NCBI RefSeq assembly: GCF_900188405.1
Contig: NZ_FZOF01000017.1
Location: forward strand, 1-64,000
Length of the DNA stretch: 64,000 nt
Origin: Actinacidiphila glaucinigra
Lineage (GTDB): Bacteria > Actinomycetota > Actinomycetes > Streptomycetales > Streptomycetaceae
Direction: 5' to 3'
The notes below the pieces were generated by a model, which was given only the letters and a program-made list of their open reading frames with translations, did not search any database and was not told the origin of the DNA. The position numbers and the translations under genes were made by a program. Each line of letters starts with the position of its first letter. Position 1 is the first letter of the stretch. Positions 51,487 to 59,915 of the stretch are shown in pieces.

Positions 51487-52236
51487 GTGACCGGCAGATC
51501 GCACAACCCGTACGGATTCTGGTACCGGCTGGCCGCGGCCATCGCGAAGCCCGTGCTGTTCGTCCTCGTCAGACACCGGTGGCGCGGGCACGAACACATA
51601 CCCGCCGAGGGCGGTTTCATCACCGCCGTCAACCACATCTCGTACTTCGACCCGCTCACCTACGGGCACTTCCAGTACAACACCGGCCGGCCGCCCCGCC
51701 TCCTCGCCAAGGCGTCCCTCTTCAAGATCCCCTTCGTCGGCATGGTGCTGCACAAGACCGGCCAGATCCCCGTCCACCGCGGGACCGCCGATGCCGCCAC
51801 CGCACTCCGCGACGCGATCGCCGCCGTGAACAAGGGCGAGTGCGTCGCCGTCTACCCCGAGGGCACCGTCACACGCGACCCGAAGCTGTGGCCGATGACC
51901 GCCAAGACCGGTGCGGCGCGTATCGCGCTGACGACCGGCGCGCCCGTCATCCCGGTCGCCCAGTGGGGCGCCCACCGCATCGCACCGCCGTACGCGCGCG
52001 GAGGACGCGGAAACCGCCGCGTGTGGCTGGTGCCCCGCCAGACCGTGCACGTCGTGGCCGGACCGCCGGTCGACCTCAGCCGCCACCACGGCAAGGACAT
52101 CACCCCCGACGTCCTCAAGGCCGCCACCGAGGACATCATGGACGCCATCACCGCGCTCCTCGCCAACATCCGCGGCGAGCAGCCGCCCGCCGAGCGCCAC
52201 TCCACGCGCCGTTCCGCACGTCAGCACGCCGAGTAG
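51487..52236 (+). CDS. Lysophospholipid (1-acylglycerol-3-phosphate) acyltransferase family protein
   Basis: The 249-residue product has the PlsC motifs: TAVNHISYFDP (His-x4-Asp), GQIPVHRGTAD, VAVYPEGTVTRD and PVIPVAQWGAHRI. These enzymes acylate the sn-2 position of lysophosphatidic acid at the inner membrane face, or acylate other lipid intermediates. GAGGAGGA precedes GTG 51487. The C-terminal tail (about 220-249) is basic and probably disordered. The gene is alone and has its own predicted promoter. Confidence 0.9.
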   Translation: MTGRSHNPYGFWYRLAAAIAKPVLFVLVRHRWRGHEHIPAEGGFITAVNHISYFDPLTYGHFQYNTGRPPRLLAKASLFKIPFVGMVLHKTGQIPVHRGTADAATALRDAIAAVNKGECVAVYPEGTVTRDPKLWPMTAKTGAARIALTTGAPVIPVAQWGAHRIAPPYARGGRGNRRVWLVPRQTVHVVAGPPVDLSRHHGKDITPDVLKAATEDIMDAITALLANIRGEQPPAERHSTRRSARQHAE

Positions 52237-52414
52237 TCGTGCGACCGCCGTCCACGGACGGCGACACCGCCGACGGGAACATGTCGCCGGTGGCGATCGA
52301 GGCGGCGGGGTCCCCCCGGGGGACCCCGCCGAAGGCGCACGACCTCGCCACGGCCGTCGACGACGCACCTCAACCCACCCGCGGGAAGCGGCCGGTCGCC
52401 GATGAGACGGCCCC

Positions 52415-52969
52415 CTAACCGCGTCGCCGCGCCTGCGCCGGGGTGCGTGTGGTCGCGATGGGCTCGAGAAGCCGCCTGGGGGTGTTGATCGCGCTGGACA
52501 CGGGATCGAGCTCGGTTCCACCCGACTGGAAGCCGGGTCCCGGTTCGATGCGGATGTCCGGGACCGGGACGGCCGCCCCGCAGTCCTGGCAGCGTCCCTC
52601 GTGGTCCAGCACCCCGCCGTCGAGGTCGTGACGGAGGAGGCGCTTGGTGCCGTTCGGGGAGTAGAAGGACTCTCCCCAGTTCATCAGAGCGTGCACGGCC
52701 GGCCACAGCGCGATGCCCTTGGCCGTCAGCCGGTACTCGACGCCGCCGGCCGCGTCGTCGTCGCGGGTGAACACGCCTTCCTGCACGAGCGTCTTCAGCC
52801 GGCCGGTCAGTACGGCGCGCGGGATGCCGAGCTGGGTGGCGAAGTCCCCGAACCTCCGCACCCCGTAGAACGCGTCGCGGACGATCAGGAGCGTCCACCG
52901 CTCTCCGACGACTTCCAGCGTTCGCGCGAGGGGGCAGTTCCCGTCGGCGTAGGTGTTGGGCAGGGTCAT
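52415..52969 (-). CDS. HxlR-family transcriptional regulator with C-terminal extension
   Basis: The 184-residue product begins with the HxlR winged helix: GNCPLARTLEVVGERWTLLI, VRRFGDFATQLGIPRAVLTG, and VEYRLTAKGIALWPAVHAL. The Cys in GNCPLA is the usual position of a redox- or electrophile-sensing cysteine. An extension of about 70 residues (about 115-184) contains a Cys-x2-Cys (GRCQDCGA), perhaps another metal or thiol site. It is divergent from the monooxygenase-SDR pair, and two matching palindromes lie in the shared promoter, so it is very likely their repressor. Confidence 0.88.
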   Translation of the reverse strand: MTLPNTYADGNCPLARTLEVVGERWTLLIVRDAFYGVRRFGDFATQLGIPRAVLTGRLKTLVQEGVFTRDDDAAGGVEYRLTAKGIALWPAVHALMNWGESFYSPNGTKRLLRHDLDGGVLDHEGRCQDCGAAVPVPDIRIEPGPGFQSGGTELDPVSSAINTPRRLLEPIATTRTPAQARRRG

Positions 52970-52989
52970 GCCCTCGATTCTACCAGCGG

Positions 52990-53052
52990 CGGTTCACTGA
53001 CCGAACCGATCGGTGCTACGGTGGAAACCGGAGCAGTTCAGTCACTGAACTG
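52990..53052 (+). promoter_or_regulatory. Twin palindromic operators and -10 element in the HxlR/monooxygenase divergent promoter
   Basis: CGGTTC and GAACCG (52990-52995, 53003-53008) flank seven bases, and CAGTTCAG and CTGAACTG (53034-53041, 53045-53052) flank TCA. Both reduce to GTTCA-N5-(T/C)GAAC. TACGGT at 53017-53022 between them is a good -10 hexamer, so the second palindrome would cover the transcription start of the gene at 53080. Repression by the divergent HxlR protein is the natural reading. Confidence 0.65.
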
Positions 53053-53079
53053 GCCGCATCGATCTCGGGAGCATGCCGC

Positions 53080-53385
53080 ATGTACCAAATCCTCGTCGCC
53101 TTCACCGTCCAGCCCGATCACCGCGCGGACTTCGTGCGGGCGGCGCGGAAGACCGCACGGGACTCCCTCGCGAACGAACCCGGCTCCCACCGGTTCGAGG
53201 TCATCGCCGACGAGGAGAACCCGGACGTCTTCTACCTCAACGAGGTCTACGCGGACGTCGAGGCGTTCAACACCCACGCCACCGGCCCGTACTTCGCGGC
53301 GTTCTTCGCCGAGGCCGGCGCCTACGCCAAGGGCCCCACCTGGCTCATGAGGGGCAACCACGTCGACGACAGCGCCACCGTCTGA
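53080..53385 (+). CDS. Antibiotic-biosynthesis-monooxygenase (YgiN/LsrG-like) domain protein
   Basis: The 101-residue ferredoxin-like protein (YQILVAFTVQPDHRADFVRA, ANEPGSHRFEVIADEENPDV, FYLNEVYADVEAFNTHATGP) is a single ABM domain. Relatives are cofactor-free quinol monooxygenases (YgiN) or AI-2 processing enzymes (LsrG). It dimerises in known cases. It forms a two-gene unit with the SDR that follows (56-base gap), under the twin HxlR palindromes. Quinone or aldehyde detoxification is a reasonable guess. Confidence 0.85.
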   Translation: MYQILVAFTVQPDHRADFVRAARKTARDSLANEPGSHRFEVIADEENPDVFYLNEVYADVEAFNTHATGPYFAAFFAEAGAYAKGPTWLMRGNHVDDSATV

Positions 53386-53441
53386 CGTCGCTACGTCCTC
53401 ACGGAGCGGCCCCACACCCACCACGAAAGCCGAGGTCCCAC

Positions 53442-54209
53442 ATGCCGTCCGTACTCGTCACCGGAGCGTCCAAGGGCATCGGGCGGGCCATCGCCCTGGA
53501 GCTGTCGGCCCGCGGCCACCGCGTGATCGCCACCGCCCGCAGGCCGGAAACGCTGGCCGGTCTTCCCGTCGACCAGCGGCTGCGCCTCGACGTCACCGAT
53601 CAGGAGAGCGTCGACCAGGCCGTCCGGGACGCCGGCGACATCGACGTACTGGTCAGCAACGCCGGGGAGACCGTGCGCGCTCCCCTGGAGAGCGTCCCGC
53701 TCGCGGAGGTCGAACGGCTCTTCCGGCTCAACGCCCTCGGTGCGCTGCGGGTGGCGCAGGCAGTGCTGCCCGCCATGCGCGAGAGGGGCGCGGGCAGGCT
53801 CGTGTTCGTCTCCAGCATCCAGGGGCGTCTGGTGCTGCCGATGATCGGCGCCTACGGCGCCAGCAAATGGGCGCTGGAGGCACTCGCCGAGACGCTCGCC
53901 ATCGAGGCGGGTCACTTCGGCGTCAAGGTGAGCGTCGTGCAGCCCGGCGCCGTTTCCTCCGGTGGCGGTGAGCGGGCGAAGGTGTTCCTGTCGGAGAACG
54001 ATCCCTACGCCCCGCTCTACGAGGCCCTGCCCGCGCTCCGGGGCGAGGTCATCACCCCCGAGGACGTGGCCGCCGCGGTGGCCGACACGATCGAACAGCC
54101 CGCGCCCGCGCTGCGCGTACCGGTGGGCGCGCCCGCCGAAAAGGTCCTGCGCGCCCGCAAGGAGGCCCCGGAGGACGAACCCTTCCTCGCGGCGGAACTC
54201 AACTGGTGA
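53442..54209 (+). CDS. Short-chain dehydrogenase/reductase
   Basis: The 255-residue protein has VLVTGASKGIGRAIALEL (cofactor loop), VLVSNAGETVRAPL, the active-site Ser in LVFVSSIQG, and Tyr-x-x-x-Lys in YGASKWALEALAE. TARRPETLAG after strand 2 suggests NADP preference. It follows the ABM-type monooxygenase gene and should act on the same compound. Its 3' end overlaps the convergent DinB-like gene by 11 bases. Confidence 0.88.
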   Translation: MPSVLVTGASKGIGRAIALELSARGHRVIATARRPETLAGLPVDQRLRLDVTDQESVDQAVRDAGDIDVLVSNAGETVRAPLESVPLAEVERLFRLNALGALRVAQAVLPAMRERGAGRLVFVSSIQGRLVLPMIGAYGASKWALEALAETLAIEAGHFGVKVSVVQPGAVSSGGGERAKVFLSENDPYAPLYEALPALRGEVITPEDVAAAVADTIEQPAPALRVPVGAPAEKVLRARKEAPEDEPFLAAELNW

Positions 54210-54927
54210 GGCTGGCGGAGGCGCCTCTCGCCCGCCACAGGTCCCGGAGCAGCGCGATCTCGGCCATGTGGTGGATGAGTTCCAGGTTGGCCCCCGCCAG
54301 CACGGCGGCGAACGGCTCGTCGGGGTCGGAGCCGTACGGGTACTGCGAGAAGCCGATCGTGTCGAGTTGCTCGTCGGTGACGGTGGCGACGCTGTCACGC
54401 CAGCGGTCGATCACGGCCCAGAAGCGCTCGAGTGCCACCGTCGCGGACGGCGTGAAGTCGACCAGCAGCTTGGGCTCCTGCCGCAGTTCGCCGAAGGTCC
54501 ACTCCCATCCGCCCGCGAAGCAGAAGTGCAGGTGTCCCAGGCGCCATGCGATGGTCGTGACCGGCGTCTCGTCGGGCTCCGCCGGACCGGTGTGGGCCAG
54601 CACCTCCTCGACCCGCGCGACGCTCACGCTCCAGTCCTCGGCGATCTTGCCGACGCTCATCCCGCCGGCGGCCTGCCGGGCGACCTCCGCGTATTCGCTC
54701 GCCGGAATGTCCGGGGCGCCCAGGTCGAGCACCCACTCCCCCGGCCCGAACGCCCTGGGCGTCGTCGCCGCACCGCGCTGCCGGATCGACCAGCAACCGG
54801 GCACGGGCTCCCAGAGGTACTCCTCGTCGCCGAGGCCCGCCAGCCGTACCCGGGCCATCTCGCTGGCGTGGTCGAACTGGTCGAGCAGCAGGCTCAGTCG
54901 GTCGATCCGCGCGCCCTCTGTCGCCAT
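54199..54927 (-). CDS. DinB-like (DUF664/MST-type) four-helix-bundle protein
   Basis: The 242-residue product resembles the DinB/YfiT bundle: LSLLLDQFDHASEMARVRLA with GLGDEEYLWEPVPGCWSIRQ near the N-terminus, TIAWRLGHLHFCFAGGWEWT in the middle and LELIHHMAEIALLRDLW at the end. The histidines in these segments suit the usual three-His metal site. Members include bacillithiol and mycothiol-dependent transferases, but many have no known activity. It is convergent with the SDR gene, overlapping by 11 bases. Confidence 0.82.
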   Translation of the reverse strand: MATEGARIDRLSLLLDQFDHASEMARVRLAGLGDEEYLWEPVPGCWSIRQRGAATTPRAFGPGEWVLDLGAPDIPASEYAEVARQAAGGMSVGKIAEDWSVSVARVEEVLAHTGPAEPDETPVTTIAWRLGHLHFCFAGGWEWTFGELRQEPKLLVDFTPSATVALERFWAVIDRWRDSVATVTDEQLDTIGFSQYPYGSDPDEPFAAVLAGANLELIHHMAEIALLRDLWRARGASASLTS

Positions 54928-55087
54928 GGGACGGCTCCCTTCGCGTCGGCTTCACACGTCGTCGCGCTCCGCCGGAAGCTAGCGGCTCGCGGCCCCGGAC
55001 ACGAACGATTTCCGGGCCGGCCAAAGGGTGGGGATTGCCTCTGGCGGTGCCTTCAGTGCTCCGCGCCCGGTGCCCGGCGGTCCCGCA

Positions 55088-56113
55088 TCAGATGCGGACG
55101 CCGAACTGGAACGGCATGTTGTTGATGGACTCGAAGCGCACGAACGTGCCGGTGCGCGGCGCATGCAGCACCAGGCCGTTGCCCGCGTAGAGGCCCACGT
55201 GGTGCAGGTCGCCGTAGAACAGGACGAGGTCGCCGGGCATCAGCTGGCTCATCGACAGCCGTGTACCGGCGTTGGCCTGCAACTGCGAGGGCCGCGGTAT
55301 GCCGGCTCCGGCCTGCGCGTAGGCCCAGGATGTGAGGCCGGAGCAGTCGAAGGCATTCGGGCCTGACGCACCGAAGACGTACGGCAAGCCGACCTTGGTC
55401 TTGGCCGCGGCGAGGGCCGCGGCGGCCAGCGAGGTGGCCGGGAGGTCGTTGCCCAGGTCGACCCGCTCGTTGGAGCGGTTGGCGCGGTCGTCCGCGGCGG
55501 CGAGAGCGGTGCGCTGGGCGGCGGTCAGCGAGTTGAGGAGCTTCTGCGCCTCGCCGAGCTTCGCCTGGACTTCCTTCTTCTTCTTGCCCAGCTCGGTGCG
55601 GGTCTCGTCGAGCTCGTTGAGCTTGCTCGCGGCCTCCGCCTTCTGCTGGTCGAGGGTGCGCTTCTTCTCCGCGATCTGCTGGAGGCCCTCGGCCTGCTTG
55701 GTGCTCAACTGGTCGAGCGTGGACGCCTTGTCGAGGTAGCTGTCCGGGTCGGCGGAGAGGAAGAGCTGGAGCGACGGGTCGATGCCGCCGCTGCGGTACT
55801 GCGCGCTGGCCAGGGTGCCGAGGTCGTCCTGCAGGTCGTTGAGCTCGGACTGCTGGCGGGCCACCTCGTCCTGGATGTCCTCGACCTGCTTCTGCAGCTT
55901 CTGCTGCTTCTCCTTGGCACCGTTGAACTTCTCGGTCGCCTGCTCGGCCTGCTCGTAGAGGCCGTCGACCTTGGCCTTCACGCTCTTGACGGACGGCTTG
56001 GCGGGAGCGGCCTGGGCCGCCTGCGCGGACAGGGCGACGGCTGCGGCGGCGGTCGCGGTGAGCACGGTGACACGTGTGCGGCCGGCCTGCTTGGGACGAC
56101 GGTGGGACGCCAC
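55088..56113 (-). CDS. NlpC/P60 peptidoglycan endopeptidase with coiled-coil N-terminus (RipA-like)
   Basis: GTG 56113 has AAGGAG upstream and opens a Sec signal (VTVLTATAAAAVALSAQAAQ, then APA). Residues about 45-225 are a long charged coiled coil (VEDIQDEVARQQSELNDLQD, QIAEKKRTLDQQKAEA). The C-terminal NlpC/P60 domain has Cys257 (FDCSGLTSW), His in LHHVGLYAG and a third polar residue after it (HAPRTG). It should cut D-Glu-meso-DAP or L,L-DAP peptides in the wall during growth or germination. The 341-residue length is normal for Streptomyces members. A Crp-type site lies about 240 bases upstream. Confidence 0.92.
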   Translation of the reverse strand: MASHRRPKQAGRTRVTVLTATAAAAVALSAQAAQAAPAKPSVKSVKAKVDGLYEQAEQATEKFNGAKEKQQKLQKQVEDIQDEVARQQSELNDLQDDLGTLASAQYRSGGIDPSLQLFLSADPDSYLDKASTLDQLSTKQAEGLQQIAEKKRTLDQQKAEAASKLNELDETRTELGKKKKEVQAKLGEAQKLLNSLTAAQRTALAAADDRANRSNERVDLGNDLPATSLAAAALAAAKTKVGLPYVFGASGPNAFDCSGLTSWAYAQAGAGIPRPSQLQANAGTRLSMSQLMPGDLVLFYGDLHHVGLYAGNGLVLHAPRTGTFVRFESINNMPFQFGVRI

Positions 56114-56350
56114 TGGCGCGAGCTCCTTCTTCCTCCAGCCGCCTGCCGCATGTATTGCGAACTGCGTTCCCCGTCGCACGCACGGCATTTCGGATCGGCG
56201 GGTCCTCCGCCGCCATCCTGAATGGATGATCGACCGGGCGGAGGTCCGGGGCACGACACTAATCATCAACGCGCGGCGGAATCAAACCTCTGGCGGGAAA
56301 AGACGGAACAGCTGTTGTTTCTTTACCCACTTAAGAACTTCTCCGAGGAT

Positions 56351-56364
56351 GTGGCGCAGGTCAC
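56351..56364. promoter_or_regulatory. Candidate Crp-binding site upstream of the NlpC/P60 hydrolase
   Basis: GTGGCGCAGGTCAC matches the motif GTG-N6-GNCAC reported for Streptomyces coelicolor Crp exactly. Crp in that organism controls germination and wall-hydrolase genes. It lies about 240 bases upstream of the gene, so direct control would need a distal promoter. Confidence 0.4.
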
Positions 56365-56577
56365 ACCCCGAAAAGTTGCCTCATGGTCAGGCGGTTTTCG
56401 GCCGAACCCGCGGCGGCCCCGGCGCCCATCTCCAATACCTCGTGCGGGATTTCCCGAATTCCGCGCGACGCGGAATGGCAATGCCTTTTCAGCGCCGCAT
56501 TCGACATGGTGCCGGGACGGGCCGATCCGGCCGTTTTCATCCTGGCCCCGGCAACCGTGGCTCTCAGCTCGCACCGG

Positions 56578-56611
56578 CGCACCCGGGCGGCGGGCATACC
56601 GCCCGGGTGCG
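56578..56611 (-). terminator. Terminator after the phosphodiester glycosidase gene
   Basis: Perfect 13-bp inverted repeat (56578-56590 and 56599-56611) with an 8-base loop, seven bases past the stop codon on the minus strand. Confidence 0.75.
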
Positions 56612-56617
56612 GAAGGG

Positions 56618-57865
56618 TCAGCCGCGCGAGAAGAGCCCGATGCCTTCGGGAACCGCGCGCTCGGCGCCACCGGTGGGGTGGTTCCGGACGACCGGCGCGC
56701 CGGACACGGCGTCGCGGGTCACGAGGGTGGAGGAGCCGCCGCCGTCCAGGTTCACACCGTCCTCGGCGCCCACGGCCTGGAAGACGCCCGCGAGTTCGGC
56801 GATCGTCAGACCGGCGCCCGCCTCCGCGGTTCCGTCGAGCACCAGGAGGTGGAGCAGCCGTCCGTTGTCGCCGATCGCCGCTCCGGTCCTGGTCGCGACG
56901 GCCTTGGTGTCCAGGCCGGGCAGGGGTGCGCCGTCGCGCAGGACGGGGTAGCCGCCGACCGCGAACTGCAGGCGCTTGCCGCTGGTGCTCCTCAGCTTGT
57001 CGGAGACGCGGACGCGCTCGCCCATCCGGAGCGTGCGGAGCTCCGCCGCGCCGGCCTCGCGGCCGACCAGGACCACCGTGCCGGGCTCGATGGCGCCGGC
57101 GCCGATCGTGTCGGACTGCGCGACCACTCGGCCGTCGCGCACGGTCACCTCGTAGGCGTCCGTGGTGCACGCCCCGGCGCGCAGGGTGTCGGTGCCGCAC
57201 ACGGCGCGCCGGCGGGACACGTCTCCCCAGTGGGAGTCGAAGGCCCCGATCCCGCCCTCCGCGACGGCGTACTGGTTCAGCCCCTCGAGGTCGAACCGCT
57301 TGCCCTTCCGTGCCCACACGGTGCCGTCGAGGGTGAGCTCGTCCAGCCGCGCCTTGTGGTCGTACCCGACGCCGATGACGTCACGGGTCGACGTGCCGGG
57401 CGGCAGGCCGGGGCCGAAGCGCTGGCCGTTCGGCACGGCCGCCTTGAGGGCCACACCGTCCGAGATCGCCGGTCCGACCGCGGAGCCGGTGGCCTGGACG
57501 CCGGGGTGCTGCGTCTCGTCGATGTTGAAGAAGTCGGCGTTGACGCCGGCCACCGCGCCCTGGGCCGCCACGAGCTGCGAGAGCTTGGCGCGGGCCGCGA
57601 CCTTCCCCGGGGAGAGCAGTCCCACGGAGACGTGGTTGTCGCGCAGGTCGGCGGTGATCACGTGGCCCGTGACGGTGCCGTGCGACGCGGTCACCGAGAA
57701 GGACTCGTAGGTGATGCCCGGGGCGACCGTCACGCCGTCCGCCACCCGCACCCGCCCGACGGCGTCCGCCTGGCCGGCCCCCATGCCGAGCACCATCGTC
57801 GTCGTCGTGATCACCGTCGCCGCGGACACGGCTGCCGCGCGGACCCGACCCGTCGTTCTCGTCAT
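56618..57865 (-). CDS. Secreted phosphodiester glycosidase-family protein (NAGPA/DUF2233)
   Basis: The 415-residue product begins with a signal peptide (RVRAAAVSAATVITTTTMVL, then GMGAGQADA). The body has AGVNADFFNIDE near residue 110 and the C-terminal signature AGVFQAVGAEDGVNLDGGGS followed by STLV, both diagnostic of the NAGPA family. Members hydrolyse sugar-1-phosphodiesters; bacterial ones are thought to act on wall or spore-coat glycopolymers. ATG 57865 was chosen for the signal peptide and an AGGA site; ATG 57901 is a longer option. It sits among other envelope genes. Confidence 0.85.
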   Translation of the reverse strand: MTRTTGRVRAAAVSAATVITTTTMVLGMGAGQADAVGRVRVADGVTVAPGITYESFSVTASHGTVTGHVITADLRDNHVSVGLLSPGKVAARAKLSQLVAAQGAVAGVNADFFNIDETQHPGVQATGSAVGPAISDGVALKAAVPNGQRFGPGLPPGTSTRDVIGVGYDHKARLDELTLDGTVWARKGKRFDLEGLNQYAVAEGGIGAFDSHWGDVSRRRAVCGTDTLRAGACTTDAYEVTVRDGRVVAQSDTIGAGAIEPGTVVLVGREAGAAELRTLRMGERVRVSDKLRSTSGKRLQFAVGGYPVLRDGAPLPGLDTKAVATRTGAAIGDNGRLLHLLVLDGTAEAGAGLTIAELAGVFQAVGAEDGVNLDGGGSSTLVTRDAVSGAPVVRNHPTGGAERAVPEGIGLFSRG

Positions 57866-58116
57866 CTGATGTCCTGTCGTCTTTGCGTGCATGACGCACA
57901 AGTACTGGCCGGAGCAATCAGAAGGGGCCCGGAGGAAGGGCTGGTAGCAGTTTCCTGACAGATCGACGAACCCTGGCGGACCAGGGACATCGCTGGCGGG
58001 CCGCCTGCCCCCGGCCCATCGCGGGCCCGTACGGCGGGACTTGCCTCCGCCGGGGGCGTTTCAGGTCACAGGTCGTTGAGTTCGCGACCGCGGAACGGAT
58101 CGGGGAGACTGGCGCC

Positions 58117-58545
58117 GTGGTCGTTCCGCGTTTCGTCTTCCTGGATCCTGACGGCACCAGCGCCGGTGGCTGGTTGTACGCGGTGGTCGAGGCGAGGACC
58201 GGGGTCTTCTATCAGCAGCAGTACGGTGGGACCGCCTGCCGGCAGGGACAGGTCGAGGGCTTCCTGGTGCCGCTGTTCGGCCCGGAGGGCCTGGCGGTGC
58301 TGCGCGAGCTGTTCGAGAAGGACTTCCGTGGCGCCGGAACGTGCAACCACCCGTGGCCGGACGACGAGCGCGACAGACTCCGCGGTGCCGTCGGTGCCGT
58401 CCGCTACTGGGCATCCGACGGCACCACGGAAGTGCCGCACGCGTTGCGGCTGGACGAGAACCGGATCCGCGAGGCCGACGAGGCCTGGGTACCGGTGATC
58501 ACCCCGGACGGGCCCGCGGTCCTGGTGTGGCTCAACTCGGACTGA
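58117..58545 (+). CDS. DUF6210-like hypothetical protein
   Basis: The 142-residue protein is soluble with no signal peptide. It reads PRFVFLDPDGTSAGGWLYAV, YQQQYGGTACRQGQVEGFLV, GTCNHPWPDD and ends PVITPDGPAVLVWLNSD, which I associate with the DUF6210 family, of unknown role. Family members often occur singly in Streptomyces. GTG 58117 was taken because the homology begins right after it; no strong ribosome site is visible. It lies between two minus-strand envelope genes and has no evident partner. Confidence 0.65.
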   Translation: MVVPRFVFLDPDGTSAGGWLYAVVEARTGVFYQQQYGGTACRQGQVEGFLVPLFGPEGLAVLRELFEKDFRGAGTCNHPWPDDERDRLRGAVGAVRYWASDGTTEVPHALRLDENRIREADEAWVPVITPDGPAVLVWLNSD

Positions 58546-58656
58546 AACCGCGAAGGTCGGGGTCTTCCGAGACGCGAGCCCGGGGCCCCGGACAGGCGCG
58601 TCGCACATGACCGTGTCCTGAACCGCACGAGGTCGAGCACGGCCCGGCCCGCGCTC

Positions 58657-59889
58657 CTATGCGAGTGCCGAGCCCGCCTTCCACTGCTCCCAGGACATGT
58701 TCCAGCCGTTGAGGCCGTTGTCCGGGGCAATCGTGTGGTCGCGCGAGTGCTTGACGACGACCACGTCGCCGATGAGGGAGTTGTTGTAGAACCACGCCGC
58801 GTCCTGCCCGGAGTCGCCTCCGCCCTGGACGTCGTTGAGCCCCACGCAGCCGTGGCTGACGTTGGAGTTGCCGAAGACGGAGTCCTGCGCCCAGTAGTTG
58901 CCGTGGATGAAGGTGCCTGAGGTGGACAGGCGCATCGCGTGCGGGACGTCGGGGATGTCGTACTCCCCCGCGTAGCCGACCGTGGCGCCGTCCATGCGGG
59001 TGCTGATGAGCTTCTGGGAGATCACCATCTGCCCGTTGTACGTGGTGCTGCCCGGCGCGCCGGAGGTGATCGGGATCGTGCGGACGGTGTCGCCGTCGCG
59101 GACGACGCGCATGGTGTGCGTGCCGGCGTCGACGGTGGAGACCTGGCGGCGGCCGACGGTGAAGTGGACGGTCTTGTCCTGGGTGCCGTAGGCGTTCGCG
59201 GAGCCCTTCACCCCGTCCAGGCGCAGGCTCAGGGTGACCTTGGTGTGCGCCTTCCAGTACGTCTCGGGGCGCAGGTCCAGGCGCTGGTCGCCGAACCAGT
59301 GACCCACGACCTCCTGGTCGCCGTCGCTGGTGACGCGTATGCCGCGTTCGACGGCCTTCTTGTCGGTGACCGGCTTGTTGAAGTTCAGCGAGACGGGCAT
59401 GCCGACGCCGACCGTCGAGCCGTCCTCGGGGGTGAAGGTGCCGATGAGGCGGTCGTCCTTGGCGAGCGTGGTGAAGGACAGGCTGCGGGTCTGCTTGCCG
59501 CCCGCTTCGTCCGAGGCGTGGACAACGAGGCGGTACGCGGTGCCGTGGGCCAGGGCGGCGTCCGGGGACCAGCGGCGGTGGTCGGCGGCCGCGGTCCCGC
59601 GTACCGGAGTTCCGCCCGAGGTGGTGAGGGTGACGGAGGTGATCGTGCCGCCGGAGACCTCGACGTCGCCCGCGCTGCCGACGGACGCGTGCTTCTCGCC
59701 GTCGGCGGCGCCCGTGGTGAGCTTGAAGGCGGCAGCCGCGGCCCGCGGCCCGGTCGAGGACGCCTTGGTGGAGGGCGCCGCCCCTTGCGCGGCGGGCGCG
59801 TCGGCGGGCTGCTCGCCACCGCAGGCGGTCAGCACCGACGCTCCGACGACGGCGAGGGCGATCACGGTGAGGTTGGGATGGGACGACAC
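58657..59889 (-). CDS. L,D-transpeptidase lipoprotein with N-terminal Ig-like domains (LdtMt2-like)
   Basis: GTG 59889 has AGGAGC upstream. The signal ends in a lipobox (VVGASVLTAC), so the protein should be a lipoprotein. Two Ig-like domains (about 50-250) precede the YkuD catalytic domain, which has MRLSTSGTFIHGNYW and SNVSHGCVGLN with Cys348. It should form 3-3 cross-links between tetrapeptide stems outside the membrane. The 410-residue layout matches mycobacterial LdtMt2/LdtMt5-type enzymes. It is directly downstream (26 bases) of another L,D-transpeptidase gene, so the two are probably co-transcribed. Confidence 0.92.
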   Translation of the reverse strand: MSSHPNLTVIALAVVGASVLTACGGEQPADAPAAQGAAPSTKASSTGPRAAAAAFKLTTGAADGEKHASVGSAGDVEVSGGTITSVTLTTSGGTPVRGTAAADHRRWSPDAALAHGTAYRLVVHASDEAGGKQTRSLSFTTLAKDDRLIGTFTPEDGSTVGVGMPVSLNFNKPVTDKKAVERGIRVTSDGDQEVVGHWFGDQRLDLRPETYWKAHTKVTLSLRLDGVKGSANAYGTQDKTVHFTVGRRQVSTVDAGTHTMRVVRDGDTVRTIPITSGAPGSTTYNGQMVISQKLISTRMDGATVGYAGEYDIPDVPHAMRLSTSGTFIHGNYWAQDSVFGNSNVSHGCVGLNDVQGGGDSGQDAAWFYNNSLIGDVVVVKHSRDHTIAPDNGLNGWNMSWEQWKAGSALA

Positions 59890-59915
59890 GCTTGCTCCTG
59901 TTGGCCGCGGAACTG

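Larger units (their letters stand above)
56114..56617. other. Upstream region of the NlpC/P60 gene
   Basis: These 504 bases have no gene. They hold the Crp-like site and, at the far end, the terminator of the phosphodiester glycosidase gene. The c-di-AMP (ydaO) riboswitch found before some Streptomyces wall hydrolases was looked for on the minus strand and its conserved blocks were not seen. Confidence 0.5.

Noticed and set aside
52237..52414. Possible C-terminal extension or small gene after the acyltransferase
   Set aside because: The acyltransferase has a clear stop at 52236 and normal length; the following frame has no start with a ribosome site or protein-like sequence.
56114..56300. 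c-di-AMP (ydaO) riboswitch before the NlpC/P60 gene
   Set aside because: The conserved blocks of that riboswitch, seen before other Streptomyces wall-hydrolase genes, were not found on the minus strand.
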